Positions 26,878 through 35,634 of a stretch of DNA of 64,000 nt are shown here, piece by piece. The DNA lies in the NCBI RefSeq assembly GCF_004348325.1, contig NZ_SMKF01000007.1:1-64000 (forward strand), read 5' to 3'. Source of the DNA: Micromonospora sp. KC213 (lineage in GTDB: Bacteria; Actinomycetota; Actinomycetes; Mycobacteriales; Micromonosporaceae). Made by a program: the position numbers and the translations under genes. The notes below the pieces were generated by a model. It was given only the letters and a program-made list of their open reading frames with translations. It did no database searches and was not told the DNA's origin. Within the stretch, counting starts at the first letter, position 1, and every line of letters begins with the position of its first letter.

Positions 26878-27711
26878 TCAAGCGGCTTTCCACACACCGG
26901 TGGGGGCGACCTCCGCCACCCAATCCGCGAAGTCGCGGGGCTTGCGGCCGAGGGCGCGCTCGACACCGTCGGTGAGGGAGCTGTTGCGGCCGTCGAAGAA
27001 CTCGGAGATCAGGGTGGCCAGCGGGTCGGCGAACTCGCGCGGGGCACCGTCGGCGACGACGGCGTCGGCGAACTCGTCGCGGGTGATGGGCTGGTAGCGC
27101 AGCTCGCGACCGGTCGCGCGGGCGATCTCGGCGACGCCCTCGGCGAACGTCCACAGGCGCGGGCCGGTCAGCTCGTAGCGCTGCCCGACGTGGCGGTCCT
27201 CGGTGAGGGCGGCCACGACGACGTCAGCGATGTCGTTGGCGTCGATGAACGGGTCGGAGTTGTCACCGCACGGCAGGGCCAGCACGCCCTGACGCAGCGG
27301 CTCGAGGAAAACCCCCTCGTCGAAGTTCTGGTTGAAAGAGGCCGGGGCGACGATGGTCCACTCCACCGGGAGACTCGTGACGGCGTCCTCGCAGAGCACG
27401 GCCTCCTCCTGGTTGCGGGCCGACAGCAGAACCAGGCGCTGCACGCCGGCGTCGGCGGCGATGCGGGCAACGGTGCCGACCGACTCACTGGCGCCGGGCC
27501 ACTCGACCTCGGGGTAGAACATGATGTAGGCGGACTTGACACCGGTGAAGATGCCGCTGTTCCAGGTGTCGGGCTTCTCCCAGTCGAACGGGGGCACGCC
27601 GCTGCGGGAGGCGACCTTGACGTTGACGCCGCGCTTGTCGAGCTTCTGGGTGACCCGGCGACCGACGCGACCGGTGCCACCGATGACCAATGTCGTGTTT
27701 TCGTTTGCCAT
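26878..27711 (-). CDS. NmrA/NAD(P)-binding atypical SDR
   Basis: A 277-residue Rossmann protein. TTLVIGGTGRVGRRVTQKL (residues 5-23) is the NAD(P)-binding GxxGxxG motif. RLVLLSARNQEEA, EWTIVAPASFNQNF and FIDANDIADVVVAAL follow the NmrA/QOR2-like pattern, and there is no classical Tyr-x-x-x-Lys. It may be a redox sensor or a quinone/flavin oxidoreductase. It is divergently transcribed from an AraC gene across 81 bases, a common arrangement in which the AraC protein controls the oxidoreductase. Confidence 0.88.
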   Translation of the reverse strand: MANENTTLVIGGTGRVGRRVTQKLDKRGVNVKVASRSGVPPFDWEKPDTWNSGIFTGVKSAYIMFYPEVEWPGASESVGTVARIAADAGVQRLVLLSARNQEEAVLCEDAVTSLPVEWTIVAPASFNQNFDEGVFLEPLRQGVLALPCGDNSDPFIDANDIADVVVAALTEDRHVGQRYELTGPRLWTFAEGVAEIARATGRELRYQPITRDEFADAVVADGAPREFADPLATLISEFFDGRNSSLTDGVERALGRKPRDFADWVAEVAPTGVWKAA

Positions 27712-27735
27712 GGATATAGTGTTACCCGCGCCATC

Positions 27736-27746
27736 TGGACGGTCCA
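27736..27746. promoter_or_regulatory. Palindromic operator candidate TGGACGGTCCA between NmrA and AraC genes
   Basis: A perfect 5+1+5 dyad in the divergent intergenic region, the natural place for the AraC-type regulator to bind. CCGTCCAATGGACGG in the terminator at 28741 echoes the sequence. Confidence 0.4.
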
Positions 27747-27792
27747 TGGCCGAGATTCTGGGATGCATAATCCATCGTCTAGTATTGACGAC

Positions 27793-28734
27793 GTGGACGC
27801 ACTCGCAGGATTGCTCGAAGGGCCGCGGGCCAGCGGGGCTTTTCTCCTCCGCGTCGTCCTGGACCCGCCATGGTCGATCCGGGTCCAGGACAGGTCCCCC
27901 TTGTGCCTCGCCGCGGTGCTCAGCGGTGAGGCGTATGTGCAGCCGGACCATGGCGAGGTGGTGCGGCTCGGGCCGGGCGACGTCGCCATCGTCCGCGGCC
28001 CCGACCCCTATGTGCTCAGCGACGGCAGCGCGACCCCGCCCCAGGTCATCGTGCACCCCGGCCAGCAGTGCCTCACCCCCGAAGGCGTCGAGTTGCGCGA
28101 ACGCATGGCGCTGGGGGTCCGCACGTGGGGCAGCAACCCCGACGGCTCCGTGCAGATGCTGCTGGGGGTGTACGAAGAGGTCGGCGCAGTCGGCCAGCGC
28201 CTGCTCGACGTGCTGCCGCCGCTGCTGGTCGTGTCCGACGACTCGTGGGACTCCATGCTGATCCCGATCCTCGCCGGCGAGGTCACCCGGACCGGGCCGG
28301 CGCAGGGCGTCGTGCTGGACCGCCTGCTGGACCTGCTGCTCATCTCCGTGCTGCGGGTGTGGTTCGACCGTCCCGACTCCGAGGCCCCGGCGTGGTATCG
28401 GGCCCAGGCCCATCCGATCGCCGGCGAGGCGCTGCGGCTGTTCCACGAGGACCCGGCCGGCGACTGGACCCTCGCCAGGGTCGCCGCCGAAGTCGGAGTG
28501 TCGCGGGCGACGCTCGCTGAGTGCTTCCGCAACACCGTCGGCACGCCGCCGATGACGTATCTCATGGAGTGGCGCCTGGCCCTGGCCGCGGACCTGCTGC
28601 GCCAGTCCGACGCCACGCTCAACGCCGTCGCCCGGCAGGTCGGCTACGGCAGCGGATTCGCCCTCAGCTCGGCGTTCAAGCGGGTCTACGGCGTCAGCCC
28701 GCAGGAGCACCGTGCCGCCGCCATGGCGCAGTAG
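27793..28734 (+). CDS. AraC-family transcriptional regulator (cupin_6 type)
   Basis: About 313 residues. The N-terminal cupin sensor has ASGAFLLRVVLDPPWSIRVQ and HGEVVRLGPGDVAIVRGPDPY. The C-terminal double helix-turn-helix has TLARVAAEVGVSRATLAECF and QVGYGSGFALSSAFKRVYGV. The GTG at 27793 gives the usual family start (VDALAGLLEGPRA); an in-frame ATG at 27763 adds ten residues. It is divergent from the NmrA gene, its probable target. Confidence 0.88.
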   Translation: MDALAGLLEGPRASGAFLLRVVLDPPWSIRVQDRSPLCLAAVLSGEAYVQPDHGEVVRLGPGDVAIVRGPDPYVLSDGSATPPQVIVHPGQQCLTPEGVELRERMALGVRTWGSNPDGSVQMLLGVYEEVGAVGQRLLDVLPPLLVVSDDSWDSMLIPILAGEVTRTGPAQGVVLDRLLDLLLISVLRVWFDRPDSEAPAWYRAQAHPIAGEALRLFHEDPAGDWTLARVAAEVGVSRATLAECFRNTVGTPPMTYLMEWRLALAADLLRQSDATLNAVARQVGYGSGFALSSAFKRVYGVSPQEHRAAAMAQ

Positions 28735-28740
28735 ACGGCA

Positions 28741-28767
28741 ATGTCACCGTCCAATGGACGGTGACAT
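28741..28767. terminator. Hairpin after the AraC gene
   Basis: ATGTCACCGTCC and GGACGGTGACAT form a perfect 12-pair stem with a 3-base loop (AAT), seven bases after the AraC stop. Confidence 0.75.
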
Positions 28768-28911
28768 GGAAGCCGGCCGGCCCGGCGGCGGCCGGCCCTG
28801 GTCTCAGGGGCCGAGCGCCGTACCGGGCCGGGCGGTCGAGCAGTCGCGGGGACGGCCGGCGTGTCTCGGGCAGGCCACCGACGCGGAAGGGGGGTCGCCG
28901 GTGGCCTGGCC

Positions 28912-29385
28912 TCACGCCTGTCCCTCGGCGCTGTCAGGCTTCGCCTGCGACTGCTCCGGTGTGTCGGGGAACAGGACATCGGGTTGTTTGGCCAGTTCGC
29001 GCATCATGGCCCGCGGGTCCGGCACCAGCCGCCGGGTGGCGAGATCGAGCAGCCCGATCGTGTTCTCGAACCGGGCGACCGCGATCCCGCCGGGGGTCTG
29101 GAACCGTTGCACCAGCTCGATGAGCTGGCCCTTGCCGCCGCTGATGACGCAGCTGACATCGACGTGGTCGCCGGCGCGCAGCTCACGCTGGAACCGGACG
29201 GTCGCCTTGAGCAGCACCGGGCCGAGCCCGGCGTCGGCCAGCACGTCCGGGGTGAGGCCGGCCGCCTGCAGGAACTCCCAGCGGGCGTGCTCGGCGTACT
29301 GCGTGTAGACGGCCTGGTTGACGTGACCCTGCCGGTCGACCTCGTAGGCCCGCGCCTGGAGGCGGACGCTGAACGCTGTGCTCAT
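28912..29385 (-). CDS. Hot-dog acyl-CoA thioesterase (4HBT family)
   Basis: A 157-residue hot-dog protein. RLQARAYEVDRQGHVNQAVY contains the YEVDxxGHVN motif of YbgC/FadM-type thioesterases, with the catalytic Asp, and YTQYAEHARWEFLQAAGL follows. The C-terminus has a charged low-complexity tail. It lies 2 bases downstream of the SnoaL-like gene, so one operon. It would hydrolyse an acyl thioester. Whether it releases the product of the neighbouring cluster or serves general metabolism is open. Confidence 0.88.
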   Translation of the reverse strand: MSTAFSVRLQARAYEVDRQGHVNQAVYTQYAEHARWEFLQAAGLTPDVLADAGLGPVLLKATVRFQRELRAGDHVDVSCVISGGKGQLIELVQRFQTPGGIAVARFENTIGLLDLATRRLVPDPRAMMRELAKQPDVLFPDTPEQSQAKPDSAEGQA

Positions 29386-29387
29386 GT

Positions 29388-29762
29388 TCAGAGCCCGACC
29401 GGGTCGTCGATAACGATCCGCCAGGTGCCGTCGACCTGCTGCCGGGACACCACGGTGCCCTTGCCGCGCAGATCGATCGCCTGGCCGTCCTCGTGCTCGC
29501 CGACCAGATGCCAGTCGGCGTGCGTCATGGCGATGTCGCCGGTCCGCATGATGCTGGTCATCGTGATGTCCGCGGCGGTGATAGCGGCGAACATCGGCTT
29601 GAGTTCGGCGGTGACGGCTTCGAGACCCACTGCCTGCCGGCCGTCCGGCGGCTGGACGAGGATGCCGTCCGGCTCGTACAGGTCGAGCATGGCCTGCATG
29701 TCGTTGGAGTTGAAGGACTCGGCGATGAGGCCGGGGATGTCTTCCGGACGCTGTGCTGGCAT
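29388..29762 (-). CDS. SnoaL/NTF2-like protein (DUF4440 type)
   Basis: A 124-residue cone-shaped fold protein: IPGLIAESFNSNDMQAMLDL then YEPDGILVQPPDGRQAVG is the standard first helix and strand pattern of the NTF2-like group, and RQQVDGTWRIVIDDP is the last strand. The family includes polyketide cyclases, isomerases and many proteins of unknown role. It sits between an FAD oxidoreductase and a thioesterase in one operon. Confidence 0.82.
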   Translation of the reverse strand: MPAQRPEDIPGLIAESFNSNDMQAMLDLYEPDGILVQPPDGRQAVGLEAVTAELKPMFAAITAADITMTSIMRTGDIAMTHADWHLVGEHEDGQAIDLRGKGTVVSRQQVDGTWRIVIDDPVGL

Positions 29763-29791
29763 GTCTGGGTCTCCTTAAGGCAGGCTCAGGA

Positions 29792-31285
29792 TCAGCTGAA
29801 GATGCCCTGGCCAGGCGTGAGGATGCCGGCCGGGTCGTACTGGCGCTTCATTTCGACGAGCGCGCTCCAGCGCGAGCCGTAGTGAGTCCGCCAGTCGGTG
29901 CGGGTCATCGAAGGCACGGCACCGACGAGGTACCGCTTGGCGCCGAGGCTGACACCCCGGTCGTAGAAGCGGCGGTTCTGCACCAGCATGCCCGGGGTGT
30001 CCGGGTGGTCCGGCGCAGGGATGCGGATGAGGCTGACCTCGAAGAACTCGGTGGTGGAGCAGCGGGGCAGGACGAAGTTCTCGCGGGTGAGCGGCCGGGC
30101 GCTCATCGGCGAGATCCGGATCGGGCCGGGGCCCATCTGGTCGGGGGTGAGCTCGCCGAGGACGGTGTCGAGGTACGCGGGGGTGTTCTCGGTGCTGACG
30201 AACATCATCAGCCACGGCTTCTTGCTGCCCCAGAACCCGGCGGCCTTGAGCGCGGCCCAGTTCGGGTCGAAGCGCAGCAGCCAGTCACGGAACGGCATGT
30301 CGGTGGTCGGGCCGGCGACGGCCTGCGGCGACAGCACGGCCCGCAGTGCGGCAACGTCGGGCTGGGCGGGTGAGGAGAAGAACATGCCGAGCGCGAGCCG
30401 GTACGTCCAACCGCCACCGGCTTTCGGTTCGGCGTAGCCGTTCTGATCGTCGACAACCTTGGCACGCATGACGGCGAGCGAGTCGCGCAGGAACGTCGCG
30501 CGGTCGGTGTAGGTGAACTCCAGCGAACGGGCGGTCGTCTTGGCGGGGATCAACTTGACGCCGGCCCGCACGATGATGCCGTACTGACCGCCGCCAATGA
30601 GCACGGCCTCGAACAGGTCGGGGTTGTTGCTGCGGGAGCACGTGACCAGTTCGCCGGTACCCGTGACGACCTGGATCCATCTGACATTGTCGGCCTGCGA
30701 GCCGTAACGCTGGCTGGTCCCGCCGAGGCCGCCGACGCTGAGGGTACCGCCGATCGACAGATGGGCGAAGTCGTTGTAGACAGGCAGGGTCTGGCCGGAC
30801 TCGAGCGCCCGCAGCGCCAGGGTCGACCAGGTGACACCGGCGTCGACGTCGGCGATGCCGTCGCCGATGCTGTGGATCCTGCCGAGCGGCTTCGGGTCGA
30901 TGGCGATGCCGCCGTCGACAAGAGCCTGACCATAGTGCGAGTGGGAGTGGCGGCCCTCGCTGCCGGTGCCGCTCTGACCGTTGATGGCCACCGCGATCCG
31001 GTTGCTGCGGGCATAGCGGACGATCTTCTTGATGTCGTCGACCGAGCCGGGCGTCAGCACCGCCTGAGGGCGCCGCGTGACCAAGTGGCCGAAGTCCTCA
31101 GTGAAGGGAGATGGGTCGGCGGGCAGCACGAGGGTGCCGTCCAATGTGGGGATCTGCGCGATGCCTGCCGTCGAACCGGGGGCGGTGGCCCACGCGCGCG
31201 CACTGGGATTCCACCCCAGGACCGCCGCACCCGCTCCGACAGTGAGGCTGGACAGGAACTTTCGGCGAGTGAGATCGATCTGCAT
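29792..31285 (-). CDS. Tat-exported FAD-linked oxidoreductase (cytokinin-dehydrogenase-like)
   Basis: A 497-residue flavoprotein from an ATG at 31285. The N-terminus has a twin-arginine signal (LTRRKFLSSLTVGAGAAVLG), so it is exported folded. The FAD_binding_4 domain includes RRPQAVLTPGSVDDIKKIVR, IAINGQSGTG in place of the usual RGGGHS loop, and LSIGGTLSVGGLGGTSQRYG. The C-terminal part resembles cytokinin dehydrogenase-type substrate domains and ends YDPAGILTPGQGIF. The His that often binds FAD covalently is not at its usual place; His residues follow shortly in GRHSHSHYG. Substrate unknown. First gene of a three-gene operon. Confidence 0.85.
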   Translation of the reverse strand: MQIDLTRRKFLSSLTVGAGAAVLGWNPSARAWATAPGSTAGIAQIPTLDGTLVLPADPSPFTEDFGHLVTRRPQAVLTPGSVDDIKKIVRYARSNRIAVAINGQSGTGSEGRHSHSHYGQALVDGGIAIDPKPLGRIHSIGDGIADVDAGVTWSTLALRALESGQTLPVYNDFAHLSIGGTLSVGGLGGTSQRYGSQADNVRWIQVVTGTGELVTCSRSNNPDLFEAVLIGGGQYGIIVRAGVKLIPAKTTARSLEFTYTDRATFLRDSLAVMRAKVVDDQNGYAEPKAGGGWTYRLALGMFFSSPAQPDVAALRAVLSPQAVAGPTTDMPFRDWLLRFDPNWAALKAAGFWGSKKPWLMMFVSTENTPAYLDTVLGELTPDQMGPGPIRISPMSARPLTRENFVLPRCSTTEFFEVSLIRIPAPDHPDTPGMLVQNRRFYDRGVSLGAKRYLVGAVPSMTRTDWRTHYGSRWSALVEMKRQYDPAGILTPGQGIFS

Positions 31286-31569
31286 GCCTCGTTGGTACGC
31301 CCGGGATCGCAAAGGAAACGCAAACCCGCCCGCGCCGTCCATATTCGACCGGGTTGTTTCCCTTTCCTGCTCACAAGCCACCGTTCCATGGCGTTACATC
31401 GGCGATTTCGCAAGCAAACAGGCGTATTTCGTATGGGAAATTGGCCCGGTCAGTCGCCGCACCATCGAGGACGGGGCGTCGACCCGGCGGAACGCACGGA
31501 GATGAGGCTGACGCCGCCTGGTGCGGACGGATGGCGCTTCTGGTCGCATCGTCGACGTGCAGGGCACCG

Positions 31570-31809
31570 GACCGAGGTGATCATGAACCTGCTGACAGAG
31601 ACCGGCCACAACGGGCTTACCGTCGATGACATCGCCGCCTGCGCCCGCGCCAGCAGCGCACCGTCTACCGACGGTGGCCTACAGAAGCGGACCTGGTCAT
31701 CGCGGCCGTGGCGCACAACCTGCGGCACATCGCCGTGCCGCTGGACACCGTCAGCCTGCTCGCCAAGGCCAGCCGCGACCTGGCCGAACCGCACGCCGCC
31801 ATGGCATAG
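31570..31809 (+). pseudogene. Frameshifted TetR-family regulator remnant
   Basis: MNLLTETGHNGLTVDDIAAC is the helix-turn-helix start of a TetR protein. The continuation TVYRRWPTEADLVIAAVAHN, LRHIAVPLDTVSLL is present in another frame and reaches a TAG at 31807. No proper start, one frameshift, and the ligand-binding domain is missing. Confidence 0.65.
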
Positions 31810-31833
31810 GCCCGCACCGCCTACCTCTGACCG

Positions 31834-32160
31834 TCGCCGGGTCGGGTCGAGCTCCGCCGCGAAATACGCGCTCGCGGCCTTCAGGATCTCATTCGCCCGC
31901 CGCAACTCGGCGACTTCCCTGCGCAGCCGGCGGTTCTCCTCGACCGTCTCGCTGGTCGGCCGGTCGTGACGCTCACCCGTGTCGACCTCGGCTTGGCGGA
32001 TCCAGTTCCTGAGCGCCTCGTGATGCACGCCGAGCTGCTCGGCCAGACGCCGGATCACCGGCTTCGGGTCCGACTCGCGATACAGGCGCACAGCGCGCTG
32101 ACGTAGCTCATCGGGGTACTTCTTCGGTGCTGCCACGGACAACTTCCTCCCCACGGCCAT
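31834..32160 (-). pseudogene. IS3-family OrfA (truncated element)
   Basis: An intact-looking OrfA reads APKKYPDELRQRAVRLYRES, a helix-turn-helix (EQLGVHHEALRNWIRQAEVD) and a leucine-zipper helix (ENRRLRREVAELRRANEILK, then ASAYFAAELD). The start is the ATG at 32160 or the GTG at 32136. OrfB is absent: at 31834 the sequence passes into the TetR remnant. A truncated element without transposition capacity. Confidence 0.75.
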
Positions 32161-32739
32161 CAGACCATGATCAAAAAGATCCATGAAAGCGGGGGTGGCT
32201 CACCGATCACCGACCTCGCAATCCTGATACGCCTGAACGTCCACCGACATGACCGACTCGGTGGATTCCTCCACGAATGCGACACGCTGCTCGGCCTGCC
32301 CAGCGCGGATGAGGTTTTCGGCACCCGCATGGTCGACAAGAGAGGTGCCGTTAGATCCGCACTCCCGCCAACACCGCTGCCACTCTGTCCAAATAGCCCT
32401 ATCTGAACCACATCACCCTATAGGCCGGAGAATTTAAAAACTTCCGGATTGCCAGTGCGATCCAGCATTCCTGTCGACAGGTAGAGGAGCGGCATCCCAG
32501 TACGAGGGAATCGATTTGCCCAAGCTTGACGTGACTTCCGACAGCGATCATCATGTGTCGCAGCCCGTTGGACACGATCATGAAACGGGCCCAGGGTAGC
32601 GGTCGACTGTTCCGCCTCGATGCGGCCGGCCGTCGACTCACCGAGCCCGCGAACCGGCATCGCCGGGCGACAAGAATTCCACGTCAGTCGGTCGGCCGAG
32701 CCGAGGATGTTAACGCTAACAGCAGAGAGTACAGCACCA
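32161..32739. other. Upstream region of the hydrolase gene, no gene seen
   Basis: Short plus-strand text near 32250 (RHDRLGGFLHE) recalls the end of a transposase but is too short to call. The only site I support is the LacI-type operator at 32708-32721. Confidence 0.4.
32708..32721. promoter_or_regulatory. LacI-type operator TGTTAACGCTAACA upstream of the CocE-type gene
   Basis: One base from the perfect dyad TGTTAGCGCTAACA found at 34787. It ends 18 bases before the hydrolase ATG, suiting repression by a LacI-family sugar regulator. No LacI gene lies in this window. Confidence 0.6.
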
Positions 32740-34482
32740 ATGCACACCCCTCGTCCATCTGCGGACCCCGAGTACCCGCCGAGCAACCAGCCCGACATCC
32801 GGACACCGCCCATGTCCAGCAACGGCCATCCGCCGGTAAAACGCCGGCTCACGCCCTTGGACGAGGCGATGCGCCGACTGCTGGGCCTGCCCGCACCAGC
32901 AACCCGACGGATCACCATCGAGCGCGACCTGCCAGTACCGATGCGCGACGGCGTTTGCCTGCCCGCCGACCACTACAGTCCCGCCACCGACCGAGGGAAG
33001 TCGCCGACCATTCTTATCCGCACCCCGTACGGGCGCGGCGGAAGCAACCCGCGCGTCGCCCGCGCGGTCGCCGCGCAGGGATTCCACGTCGTACTGCAGT
33101 CCTGCCGCGGCACCGCAGCGGGCACTGGCGAGTTCGCGCCGATGCGGCACGAACGGGCGGACGGTCTGGATACGATTGCGTGGCTGGCCGACCAGCCGTG
33201 GTACACAGGCCAACTTTGTGTCTTCGGCTTCAGCTATTGCGGTTACGCCACATGGGGGTTCGCGGCCGACGCCGGTGATCAGCTCGTCGCGTTGATGATG
33301 GCCGCGACCGCCGCCCAGTTCACCGGCTCCCTCTACACCGGCGGGGCGTTCTCCCTCGACAGCGCGCTGACCTGGGTGTGGGGACTGGGCGCGCTGGGAT
33401 CGGACCCCGAACGCCAGCCAACCCTCATCGAGTCGTGGCTGCGCCGCTCCCGACTTCACGCTGCTCTTGCCCACCTGCCGCTGGCGGAAGCCGACCGGGT
33501 CGCGACGGGACAGCGAGTCGGCTTTTTCCAGGAATGGCTGGCAGAAAACGACACCGCCGGAGAGTACTGGCTCGAACGCGATCACCGGTCACGCGTGACC
33601 GACGTACAGGCACCGATCCACATGATCGGGGGCTGGTACGACGTCATGCTGCCCTGCCAACTCGACGACTACGCAGCTCTGTGCAAAGCCGGTCGCCCGC
33701 CTCATCTGACGATCGGGCCCTGGAAACACAACAGCTCCGGCTTCTTCCGATGCTTGGTGAGCGAGGCCGTGGCCTGGTACAAGGCCAACGCCGAGGGCCG
33801 GCCCGTACGCGAACACCCGGTTCGGGTGCACATCGGCGGCTCGAACCAGTGGCGCGACTACCCGCAATGGCCGCCACCCGGGGCCCGGCCCAAGCCGTGG
33901 TACCTGCACGCCGGCGGAGGGCTACACACCACGCCAGCAGCTTGGGACGGCCGCGATGTCTTCACCTACGACCCCAACGACCCCACGCCCGCGCTCGGCG
34001 GTCCTCGACTCGCCGCCGCAGCAGCCGGGCGACAGGACAACCGACGCCTGGAAGCGCGACCGGATGTACGCACCTACACCAGCGATCCGCTCGACGCCGT
34101 GGTCGAGGTGCTCGGCCCCGTCACCGCGACGGTATACGTCGGCGCGTCGCGGGACCACTTCGACATCTTCGTACGCTTGTGTGACGTAGACACATCCGGC
34201 CGCTCGTGGAACGTGTGCGACGGGCTCACCCGGGTGAGCGCGAGCGCAGCGGACACCTCCGGCGTCCGGCGAGTCGAGGTCACCCTGTGGCCAACGGCCT
34301 ACCACTTCAAGCCGGGGCACCGCATCCGCATCCAGATCAGTGGAGGAGCGCATCCGCGTTTCGCACGCAACCCCGGAACAGGTGCCGCGCTGGGAGAACC
34401 GAGCGATCTGGTGCCCGTACGACTTGAGGTTCACACGTCACCGCTGTACGAGTCGGCGATCGCCCTCTCCGTAGCACCCTGA
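32740..34482 (+). CDS. CocE/NonD-family alpha/beta hydrolase (X-Pro dipeptidyl-peptidase S15 type)
   Basis: About 580 residues from the ATG at 32740; an ATG at 32812 is an alternative and gives a start closer to the conserved core. The N-terminal alpha/beta-hydrolase domain has VPMRDGVCLPADHYSP, the nucleophile in CVFGFSYCGYATWGF, the Asp in MIGGWYDVMLPCQ and the His in LTIGPWKHNSSG. The C-terminal jelly-roll PepX_C domain runs from about 380 to the end (FKPGHRIRIQISGGAHPRFA). No signal peptide, so cytoplasmic. Related enzymes hydrolyse esters or amides such as cocaine, cephalosporin esters or acyl-Pro peptides. Its LacI-type operator links it to the GH43 gene, hinting at a sugar-ester substrate. 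Confidence 0.88.
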   Translation: MHTPRPSADPEYPPSNQPDIRTPPMSSNGHPPVKRRLTPLDEAMRRLLGLPAPATRRITIERDLPVPMRDGVCLPADHYSPATDRGKSPTILIRTPYGRGGSNPRVARAVAAQGFHVVLQSCRGTAAGTGEFAPMRHERADGLDTIAWLADQPWYTGQLCVFGFSYCGYATWGFAADAGDQLVALMMAATAAQFTGSLYTGGAFSLDSALTWVWGLGALGSDPERQPTLIESWLRRSRLHAALAHLPLAEADRVATGQRVGFFQEWLAENDTAGEYWLERDHRSRVTDVQAPIHMIGGWYDVMLPCQLDDYAALCKAGRPPHLTIGPWKHNSSGFFRCLVSEAVAWYKANAEGRPVREHPVRVHIGGSNQWRDYPQWPPPGARPKPWYLHAGGGLHTTPAAWDGRDVFTYDPNDPTPALGGPRLAAAAAGRQDNRRLEARPDVRTYTSDPLDAVVEVLGPVTATVYVGASRDHFDIFVRLCDVDTSGRSWNVCDGLTRVSASAADTSGVRRVEVTLWPTAYHFKPGHRIRIQISGGAHPRFARNPGTGAALGEPSDLVPVRLEVHTSPLYESAIALSVAP

Positions 34483-34786
34483 CGCTGTTCCTGCGGCACC
34501 CGCAGCTCGGGTGGCGGCAGCTACGCCGTATGTCAGCTCTGCTGACCACGAACGCCGTGCCGATGTCCAGGCCACCCCGCACCCGGTGCGCGGCGGCACG
34601 ACTGCCGCAGCGGCCAACCCGACCGCCAGCGACGACGCCACCTCACGGTGCGCGCAAACCAATCGACATAGCATCTTTCCTTTCGTCATTTTGGGCCCGC
34701 TGACATGAAGCGGGCCACATCGGCTCACTCCGGGTGGAATGCGGCGTCCGTAAGCGGGCCCCCGAGACAAAATAGTCGCTTTTCTA

Positions 34787-34800
34787 TGTTAGCGCTAACA
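34787..34800. promoter_or_regulatory. Perfect LacI-type operator TGTTAGCGCTAACA
   Basis: A perfect 14-base palindrome of the standard LacI/GalR form with the central CG. It is the best copy of the motif repeated at 32708, 35365 and 35422. Confidence 0.65.
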
Positions 34801-35316
34801 TTGAGGGTCGAATCTCGGCCCGCACGTCAACCGTCAATGCGGCACCCGGGTTGGGTGCGCAGCTCCCCCGCGGCGCCGGTCGCCCGGCACCCGACATGCG
34901 GCTCGACGGGACCCGCGGCGCTGCCACATCAGGCCCGGACGAGCGATGACCGGCTGCCCGCCGGTCGGTTACACGTTTCGCATCCAACGAGTTGCGGCAC
35001 ATCCTCAGCGATCAGCGTGGGGCAAGTCAACACCCGCGCTTCGCAACTGTGGCAGGTTGCGGAGATCATCACCGCCAGCCACCACAAGCAAGGAAAGCCC
35101 TGCCTGAAGCCTTGATCGAAGAAATTGAGATCCAGTCCGACGCGGTTCACCCTGCTCGTCCAACTGCTCACGGGCCTCGGCACCCCGACCCACGATGCCG
35201 ACCACGCGGCCAGCGACCATCCCGGTCCCGCTCCGCCATCGGCCCACCTCGACGGAAGCTGCAGCGAGCCGCGCAGGGGCGGGCCGCCCGCCGCCGGTTG
35301 CACCGGTGGCAAAGTA

Positions 35317-35345
35317 TTGACGGCCGCGCCAGGCGCACCTAGCCT
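35317..35345 (+). promoter_or_regulatory. Candidate promoter of the GH43 gene
   Basis: TTGACG at 35317-35322 and TAGCCT at 35340-35345 with a 17-base spacer. The dyad at 35365-35378 lies about 20 bases after the -10 box, where a LacI-type protein would block transcription. The transcript would carry a leader of roughly 280 bases. Confidence 0.4.
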
Positions 35346-35364
35346 GTGCCCTTGACGTCAGAGT

Positions 35365-35378
35365 TGTGAACGCTAACA
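35365..35378. promoter_or_regulatory. LacI-type operator TGTGAACGCTAACA
   Basis: Matches the perfect copy at 34787 except at two left-arm positions. Placed just after the candidate promoter of the GH43 gene. Confidence 0.55.
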
Positions 35379-35421
35379 CACAATCGAAACATCCATGACC
35401 CCATGAGGGCGCTGACCAAGC

Positions 35422-35433
35422 GTCAGCGCTAAC
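35422..35433. promoter_or_regulatory. Partial LacI-type operator GTCAGCGCTAAC
   Basis: Keeps the central AGCGCTAAC of the motif with one left-arm change; 44 bases from the end of the previous dyad, so a looped or cooperative pair is possible. Confidence 0.4.
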
Positions 35434-35634
35434 GGCTCCCCTGGTCCTTCCTTTCGCTCCATCATCTTCAAGAAGACGCCCTACATGAGCAGGCCCGCCG
35501 CAGCGGCAAGCGTCTCAACATCGTCGGCGCTTCCACTGCCGGACTTCGCCCTGGTGGAACAGCACACCTGCGGCACGGCCACCAGCTCCAACGGTCACGC
35601 ATCTGACGCACCTCACTGTTCCTAAAGGAGACAA

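Larger units (their letters stand above)
34483..35634. other. 1.15-kb intergenic region with sugar-type operators and a promoter
   Basis: No convincing coding sequence on either strand. It holds three LacI-type dyads and a sigma-70-like promoter described separately. A gene may have been lost here, since a perfect operator at 34787 stands 835 bases from the next start. Confidence 0.5.

Noticed and set aside
26878-28710. A 610-residue minus-strand frame running across the AraC gene into the NmrA gene
   Set aside because: Only its last 277 codons match a protein family; the rest is antisense to AraC. The ATG at 27711 is the real start.
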